Origin: Rhyacophila brunnea
Lineage: Eukaryota; Arthropoda; Insecta; Trichoptera; Rhyacophilidae
DNA length: 64,000 nucleotides
NCBI GenBank assembly: GCA_022495005.1
Contig: JAGYXB010000463.1
Coordinates: 682,001 to 746,000, forward strand
Reading direction: 5' to 3'
In this document: positions 56,690-64,000 of the stretch, piece after piece
How positions within the stretch are numbered: position 1 is the stretch's first letter
Layout of the letters: each line of letters starts with the position of its first letter
The notes under the pieces: model-generated
The model's input: only the letters and a program-made list of their open reading frames with translations
What the model was told of the DNA's origin: nothing
The model's database searches: none
Program-made: the position numbers and the translations under genes

Positions 56690-58870
56690 GTGGGTGAGGT
56701 AATGTTATGAATTAGTCAAAAGTCGTTTCTGTACGTTAGTGAAAACTTTATCAACTGCATTTTAATTCACATTTTCATCACAAGTTTATCTTTCATTTTA
56801 AATAAAAATTATTTTTTTAGTGTAAAATATAAAAAAATGTATCAAATTGCAATCTTTTATGGTAGGTGAAGTATCCATTTTAATCAAAAATAAAAATTTC
56901 AATGCTAATTGTACGACGCCACTGTCTTTAAGGCTTCAATACAGAAAATATAAACAGAAAACTTCTGTCAATTTAAATTGGTAACGCCACTCGGATTTGA
57001 ATTAAAACTACAATATTTTGATTTCGACGACAGCTATGTTAATTTTTATTTTATGAATAAAACAAGGATCAAATTTAATTAGAGACGTCAAATAAAATAA
57101 AATATTCATATTGAATTATTTATTTTAAAAAGACAATACGATTTGATTTTGACCGCGCATTTACGAATAAAAATGTTTTAAATTATTTAATTAAGTAATA
57201 TTTTAGCTCGCAGTTGGAATAGAAAATTACCTATGATTTTGAAGAAAAATAGCTAAAAATAATTACCAATTTTGAGAGTAAAAAACAATTTTTCCTCGAA
57301 AATATAACAATACCAATAGGTTATATTAATTTTACGAGAAATGGTTATTAGCTATTTTATTTTCCATTAATTTCGGTGTTAACTTTAACTCAAGCAAGTC
57401 ACAAACATATTATTGAATTCAAATATTATTTTTATCTCAACAAAATTGGAAATAAAAATCTTTTCAGTCGATTCATCATTTACTTTGTGATAATTCATGG
57501 TGTTTTTAATATACCTACCTTATATTACAATAAATACGTACGTAAATTATATTGTATAAAAAGTAATGCTTATAGCTAAATTTTAATATTTAACCATTTC
57601 TACAACACCCCCTTTTTTTGCAACAGCGAGTTCACCTTAGGTTACCCAGCCTATTAAAGTGCAAATATTTCAGTTATATAATATAAATACTTTGTCATCT
57701 TCACATTTCGACCATTCCTAGAATCTTTAATATTACACGTAATTATGTTATAAACGTTAAATGTTATTATTTTTTAAATCAATATCCAGTAAATACTTAC
57801 ATATTATAATCCATTCGATTTCATTTACCTTTCATAAATGCAAATTGCAAGAAGAGCGTCGGAATTATAAATTACGAAGAATATAGATATACTCGTACCT
57901 AGACGTAAAGCAACAAAGGTAGACATACTCAATTGTGAGAAAGAGATATGAAAGTAAGGGGTGAGGTCAAGATAATATTAAGACTTTTAGGTTGTAAGAA
58001 TGTATTTCTATGCCCGTGTAATAATAATATAAGTTTTGATGCCTTTTTTATCATTTTAAAGATAAAACAAATAGCAAATAATGACGATGAAAGCTTACTT
58101 ACATGTAGGTATTGCCTAAATAGGCATTTCCCTTTTATCTAGTGTAATATTGTCATTGTCGTACGGTAGCCCAATGTGACATCACCGGAACAGACGAAAT
58201 TTATTAGCATCGTAAAGAGAAGGTTAAGAAATCCTCTCAAGTACCAGCCCAGATCCACTCTGGATTGTAGAACTAATGAGATAAAAAAATATAAAACTAA
58301 GCAATATTTTTCTTATTGAATGAAAGTAACTAAAAGGGTAACTTGGCGTATCAGGGCCACAGATACTAATTATAATAAGTGGAGAAATGTCGGTTTCCAT
58401 TTGGCACTTAAACTTTCTTTTCGTCCTCGGGCGCTTTTCAAACAAACTCTATTTCAATTCGGAATGGTCAGTAGAAAATAAACCGAAATGAAAATATATA
58501 TGTGTGTATAAGATACAGGATGAAAGTAGGTAATATTTTTAAGACAGATTAGTTTTACATGTATATTAGCTTTTTTATTACATGCATTTTTTTATTTTAT
58601 AACATACCTCCCTATTGTACCAGGATTGGAGGTATTTTGAAACATGTTTTTAATTCGTTAATACAGTATTTCCCAAACTTAATGCATAGGGCAACCTTTC
58701 AGATATATTATATTATTATGTTACCGGCAACATGATAGCAATATTTAAAGATCTGCGTGCGAGATATTGTGCAACTGTAAAATGGGTGAGTTTATTCTTT
58801 ATTAGACATCTGCCTAATTGATGTATATAATATTTTGTTTAATACAGAAACCAGAGATAGTATAAATATT
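56690..58870. other. Unassigned AT-rich DNA
   Basis: No gene, repeat end or tRNA-like pair recognised. Frames are below 75 codons and low in complexity. Confidence 0.4.
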
Positions 58871-58874
58871 GTGT

Positions 58875-59708
58875 ATATGTTACGCCGAATGTGCGAAATT
58901 GAATATTACATGAAATGGGCAAAATTTTGCCTAAATCATGAAAAATGCAAGCCCGTTGTCTTATTCATGAATTAGACAAAATATCTGGAGACTGCGTGAA
59001 ATCGGCAGTAATTTTTCTGCCTACTTCATGTCTTGGACAAATTAGATAGTAGCGCTACGGTGGTATTTTTTGCAACTAAACTAAATGTGTGAAATGCTCG
59101 TGGATTGGTCAAAATATACGTATATTATCTATGGTCGAAATAGGTGGTCGCGCTCCGGTGGTATTTTTTGCAACTAATCAAACTATCCAAATTTGTGTCA
59201 AATGTCATTGATTATAATATAAAAATATACCAATCAATAACTAAAATGACGTTCATGTCCATTTACTATGCGCAAAAAAAGTAGAACTATAATATGATAA
59301 CGGATGAATTTTATTTAAAGGTATTTTCGCGATTTGATTCGTGCTTGGGTATCGTACATGCAATGGTCGATTGTATTGTTGACACTTGTTAGCTAACCTC
59401 AAAATGGACATTCAGTTGAATAATTCAGAATTTCATAACCTACCCTAACCTAACCTAACCTAACCTAACCCAACCTAATAATATTATATTATGTCCAATT
59501 ATAACTAATATAATCATCCGTATTAAATTTACTTTTTCTGCTGCCCTGTTGACAGTTTAAGAATTCCATGCCCTGGCGACTTCATGTACTCGGCAGAAAA
59601 TTTACCTTATTCATGAATAAGGCAACAAGTTTGACTATTACATGAATTAGCCAAAATTTAGCCCATTTTATGTAATAGTCGATTTCGCACATTTGGCGTA
59701 ACATATAT
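58875..59708. mobile_element. Foldback/MITE with CCTAA core
   Basis: The left end TATATGTTACGCC(G/A)AATG and the right end are inverted copies (58875-59000 against 59590-59708). They share GTGCGAAAT, TATTACAT-AAATGGGC, AAATTTTG and TTATTCATGAAT. A CCTAA array sits off-centre at 59439-59478. Two direct copies of a 28-base word, GCGCT(A/C)CGGTGGTATTTTTT continuing to GCAACTA, lie at 59052-59079 and 59150-59177. There is no coding sequence. The arms are unrelated to those of the 52.5-kb foldback. Target duplication is not clear. Confidence 0.85.
59439..59478 (-). repeat. Interstitial (TTAGG)n array
   Basis: About seven CCTAA units with one ACCCT and one CCCAA variant, read as TTAGG on the minus strand. 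Inside the foldback. Confidence 0.92.
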
Positions 59709-59984
59709 AACTAAAACTATTTAAGGCTGGTATTGGATTCATTTCGACTATAATTTCGTGAGGTAATATATAACTATAGCAATACAACTACATATCTACT
59801 CCAAATATTTCACGTACAGTTCAAGAAGCATTAAGCATAGTAATATATCGTCATATAAAAAAATGAGTTAAGAGTTCATACCTTTAACTTTAAAGAATTT
59901 TTTTAACACTCATAGACAATATTATGATCGATATTATTTTGAAATATGTTGTGTGCCGATTACATTAATAATCTATTTTTTTAT

Positions 59985-60190
59985 TCAATAAATAATAATT
60001 CACAAGATTTAAGAATATAACATTATTTTATTGAACGTACCTGAAAAAACTTCTGAAAAATAATACATAACCACTAAAAAAACTCTTTTGTTGAAAATAG
60101 TACGACAGTCAGTAGGTTCGAATCTGCGCCCCCCGGAATTTGCACCCATGTGCTCTGACTATACATATAATATCTAATTGCGACAAAGTT
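59985..60190 (-). mobile_element. tRNA-derived SINE, family C, diverged copy
   Basis: AATAATTCACAAGATTTAAG and TATTGAACGTACCTG match the family body. The minus-strand head has TATAGTCAGAGCACATGG and CGCAGATTCGAACCTACT (A and B boxes). Beyond it, TTTTGGCAGTCGGCTTTT (about 60240) matches 9290. Confidence 0.5.
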
Positions 60191-60359
60191 AACTAGTGTT
60201 TTAACAATATTCTCTGAAGCGCTTTCTAAATTGCGTTACTTTTGGCAGTCGGCTTTTATATCTTAAATTAAAAGTATTATACTTACCATAAGTACGTCTG
60301 GATCACTCAATTTTTTTGTTGTAACGTACTTACGTAAGTACGTTTAAATCGAATTACAT

Positions 60360-60430
60360 AGGACACGTATATCTTAGTGGTCAGAGCACATGTGCGCGAA
60401 TCCCGAGGAGCACAGGTTTGAGTTCTGCTA
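60360..60430 (+). repeat. tRNA-like segment
   Basis: TATCTTAGTGGTCAGAGCAC (A-box region, good D-arm shape) and CACAGGTTTGAGTTCTGCTA (B-box region) at tRNA spacing. The cloverleaf is incomplete. Probably another SINE head. Confidence 0.45.
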
Positions 60431-60439
60431 GATCTCAAT

Positions 60440-61965
60440 TTTTTTTCAAAAAAAAAATCTTTTTTCGTGATTATATTATATTTATCAGTAGTGTTTTCAA
60501 ATTGTGATTATATTAATATTTAATAAGAAACAAAACTTTGATCCCAATTGTTTCAGTCTTGAAACGTGTATTATGTGGTTTAGAATATGGCTATACTGTT
60601 TTATGCGGAATGAATGTTAGCAATAATAATATATTTCACAGTTCCGCAAATTAAAAGCCATACTACTACTGCAGGTTATTCCAATGATGGCATAATATGA
60701 ACACAAAAGTATTGAAAGTAATTTGACAACTTGTGTTTTGTGAATAACGAAGTCGTCCCATCGATGTATTCAACATGTTGCAGACGGACGAGTTTAGATG
60801 TGCGAGCCGGCTTACGTCTACCCTAGAATAGGTAAATTTACTTGAATATCGTTAATACCGTTTGCTATATTATGAATTCACCAAGAGAAAGGGGAAATTA
60901 TTTAACTATTTATTAAATATTAATTAATAAATTATGTAATGACTTAGTCACTTGATTCGTATTGCATCACTCACGGCCTACCGCAGGAGTGCCAAATGAG
61001 AAGGTATAAATCCTCACGCTTTAAACTTAGGCGTAGTTTCCCCTTACCGTTGCACAATATTCTCGTTGCATAGTAAGATAATAGTTTGACGACGAGTGCA
61101 ATAAGTGCTTATAAGACTTCTGAAACCTATAATATTGACTATGAATGGAAAATTGAGTATTTTTTTGCGATTGTTAAAGACGAGCTTTGTTACTTAATTT
61201 GTATTGCCTCAATGTCCTCAGGCAATTTTATTATAATAAATTGGTTCAAGCTGAAGAATCATAATAGAAGAAAGTGATAGATCTTTGCCAGTTTTGATAC
61301 TGCATAGTAGTTGGACATGTCCGTAATACACTATCGACATATTTAATTCAGGACCAGTTTTATCTTCTCAAATGGACGTCTTTTCATGAAGAATTGACAG
61401 TTAAAGTTATGAAATAGTGTCAATATCAGTATTCACAACGTTCATACAAGAGTTATTTATGTTCGCGATTATTCCACAAATTTCGTTCACTTCAAAGTTT
61501 AATTTAAAAAAATCTGTGAACAATTTTTTCACGTTACAATAACGAATAGGCATCCATTACATTTCGCCTTTTCCCAGCAAGCATGTAAAATATTCCGGTA
61601 GAAAAAATATTTTCCATTAATGTTTTAAATGTTTCAAATGTTTCAAATTCACGCAAATAAATTGCCTCCTCTGCCTTTCAACAGTAGGCACTTACCCGGA
61701 AAAGCCAATTTATAAAATGATTAGGTACTTACAATAAAAATAGTGGTTATAAGGAAATATATCACTTGTATTTTTTGTATTTATTATTTTAGATATATGC
61801 AAATTTATCATTGTAATATAATTATTTAGTATATATAACCTCTGGGTTATTTGGAAACCCTAGTAAAGTATTATTCAAGGACACGGGCAATTGTAATATT
61901 CTATTGATTAATTAACCACAATTATTACTTTAAAACGCAATAACCATAAAATTCAAAAGTATTAA
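60440..61965. other. Unassigned AT-rich DNA
   Basis: Nothing recognised. A 63-codon frame at 61086-61277 has no domain. Confidence 0.4.
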
Positions 61966-61969
61966 AAAA

Positions 61970-62486
61970 ATAATTCGGTGTGTATACTTATGTACGCGCG
62001 TTAGAAGTTATACTTCTTTGGCGTAACAAAACAAAAGTGATAAACTAGATTCTTCGACTAGCTCTTAATTATCTTTTTAAATTACACACTCAACAAAAAG
62101 GACCTCTTATTGGAACGCCGTTGGCTTCTTTATATAGACTTTAACTTAAATTAGTAAATTATATAAATATTTTTAAAGTTCCAACTGTCATTATGACGTT
62201 TAATAGTTTGTTTACGTAAGGAATTGCAAATGGCTGACAATAATAAATTCGCTGCCTAGGCAACGGAACAATTCTAAACTATAATATTATACTGTATAAT
62301 CGTCACGATTGCAGTATCATACTGTAGCGTAAAGGTAGTGCGTTCGGCTGATAACCGAACAATCGTGGTTCTAATCCAATCGAGTGCGATTTTTTTCGTG
62401 TGAAAAAATAAATTATGTGTTACATGTCACACGCCAAAAATACACTCTGATCTGATTTCCAAACGCGCCTAAATAAGTATAACTTC
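61970..62486 (+). mobile_element. TIR element with a tRNA-Ile-like core, copy 2
   Basis: Second copy of the 26138-26666 element in the same orientation. The left TIR GAAGTTATACTTCTTTGGCG is at 62004-62023 and the right end ATAAGTATAACTTC finishes at 62486. The copies share nearly all words, with small deletions in this one. Confidence 0.75.
62318..62388 (+). tRNA. tRNA-Ile(GAU)-like sequence, copy 2, probably not functional
   Basis: A box TAGCGTAAAGG (62325-62335), the same perfect anticodon arm TTCGG-CTGATAA-CCGAA, and B box GGTTCTAATCC (62367-62377) with one change from consensus (CG to CT). The acceptor CATACTG/GAGTGCG pairs at five of seven positions. The T stem is short. The anticodon stem and loop are unchanged between copies although the flanks have drifted. 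Confidence 0.5.
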
Positions 62487-62489
62487 AAA

Positions 62490-64000
62490 AATAAATACAT
62501 TACAATTAGAAAAACTTCTGCACAGGAGAGCATAGACTTGGGCCACTTTTCTTTTAAATTACTTGATAATATTACAATTTTTGTACAAGATTTATGTGTT
62601 ACATAACATGTTATAAAAGATCTTCTAAGGTGTCATATTTTTTGCTGTTAATTGCTCCTTTCAAAAGCTTTCTTCTACATTAATCTTTGTATTCGCTCTT
62701 CGCATGACCGAAGAAAGGCGCCTATGGCATATTTCGTCTGATCTGACCATAGAGTAAAGAACTTCACTCTTTCACGTCTACGAATTTCGAGTCACATTTA
62801 ACTATAAGCAATGCTGAGAAAGTGGTAAATACTTTCTCAAAATAGATTTCCCATTATAGTACAGAGAAGTCGGTAACCGTTTGTTCTGCAGGGAAAAGGG
62901 TGTGATCGAGAATTTTCTAAAGTAAAGTATTTTTTTGTACAAATTTCGACATTCTCATTTCTCAAAAAAATACTAGTAAGAAACACGAGCATTCTCAGAA
63001 ATATATTCACGTAGCTATTATAAATTCTCTTGACTTATTTGGTCTTCTCTAAACCTTCCTTATTGGAAATATAATACAGCCACATTTCGACTATTTTGTG
63101 GATCATTAATAATATATTAAAATAACATTAAAATTGACAACTTTATGGCCATATGCTACGTCTAAGAATTGAAGACTGCGCAATTTTAGCTCACTATCAA
63201 TTTAATGGACACCATGTTTGTATAGATTGCAAGTGTGAGAGAGAGTAGAATAATATTTCCGCTGCAAATTGAAAGGGACGGAGGAACCCGATAATTAGGT
63301 GGTTGGCGTTTCGTTGTGTTTGCAGTTTGGGCAGGCAAGGGGTTAAAAACACTTAGACCCTTTTGATATAATCAATATAAAAGATTAATAGTAATACCCA
63401 GAAACCCTAGTGGTCATTGGCTTATTGGGTACATCTTGAGAATCTTCTCAATTAGTCTTTGAGATAAATGAAGGGATTGGAATAAGTAAAATGAATTATT
63501 GATATATTTAATTAAAACAATTTACAAAACAATGTACTAACGTAGTGTATTATATGTTTAGAGAAAATCATTTGGCCCTCTAATCTCCATGCGTCTTCTC
63601 AGGTCTTTCCAACATCCTGTTACTCCACACCCTGCGGACAGTATTTAGCATCCACACCGGAAGTCAGAATCTAGTCTATATGAAGAAAAGGCAAGCCAGA
63701 TTAAGACCCCTCGAGACATCGGCACGAGGTCGAGTCAGGTCGAATGTATTAAATATTGAAAAATATCAATCATATTTTCTTTCGTCTAGTAAGCATATGT
63801 ATACAGTTATAACTTAGTTTTAGGTAAATATATTAGTTTTCAATTAATTAAAATTCGATATTGAATCTAAAGTAGCTAATTAATTTATTCCTTAGCGAAA
63901 AAGGCGTAAATGAAAAATTTCATTTGTACTTATAGGAGAGCAATTGAACATAAAATACATATTTTGCCTTTTTTCACCCAGAGAACACAACAGTAATGGG
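62490..64000. other. Unassigned AT-rich DNA
   Basis: Near 63575-63600 the minus strand reads LRRRMEIRGPND, which could be a trace of a LINE, but it is too short to call. Nothing else is recognised. Confidence 0.35.

Overview
This is an AT-rich stretch of an arthropod nuclear genome. The most likely source is a hemipteran insect, and the composition and repeats look aphid-like. The evidence is the insect-type telomeric motif TTAGG/CCTAA at two sites, many tRNA-derived SINE-like elements with pol III A and B boxes, insect-type Helitron, hAT, mariner and RTE-like LINE remnants, and a GTGAGT splice donor. There are no bacterial operons, no ribosome binding sites and no long intact reading frames. 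The species call is an inference from sequence style, not from a marker gene.

Layout. 1-13.5 kb: a broken RTE-like LINE on the minus strand (2.7-4.3 kb), several SINE-like units, a MITE with an extra copy of one arm (7.4-7.8 kb), a tandem duplication (10.2-10.6 kb) and a degenerate protein-like remnant of unknown origin (about 13.0-13.4 kb, minus). 13.6-16.3 kb: a complete-ended but internally deleted Helitron, whose Rep-helicase N-terminal reading frame is split by an 852-bp hAT-type element with 8-bp target duplications. 16.3-36 kb: mostly anonymous AT-rich DNA with dispersed repeats, a TIR element carrying a tRNA-Ile(GAU)-like core (26.1-26.7 kb) and two SINEs facing each other (31.4-31.9 kb). 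36.3-37.5 kb: a Tc1/mariner-type relic with a palindromic MITE inside its transposase. 38.26-38.35 kb: the only convincing host gene piece, a first coding exon that encodes a hydrophobic signal-peptide-like N-terminus and ends at a splice donor. Everything downstream on the plus strand may be its intron, because no second exon was recognised.

39.6-40.9 kb: two hAT elements side by side, bounded by three copies of one 8-bp target. 41.6-45.8 kb: 3' ends of at least four LINEs. 48-54 kb: a further MITE-like inverted pair, two more fragments of the first LINE family, a 461-bp hAT MITE and a foldback with a (TTAGG)n core. 54-64 kb: a second copy of the 5.5-kb repeat, two minus-strand SINE-like units, a second and unrelated foldback with a CCTAA core (58.9-59.7 kb) and a second copy of the tRNA-Ile-like TIR element.

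The window is a mobile-element landscape, probably intergenic plus a long first intron. Its most unusual features are the two unrelated foldbacks built around telomeric repeats and the tRNA-like core inside a TIR element. All family calls rest on reading motifs by eye. No database or alignment was run.
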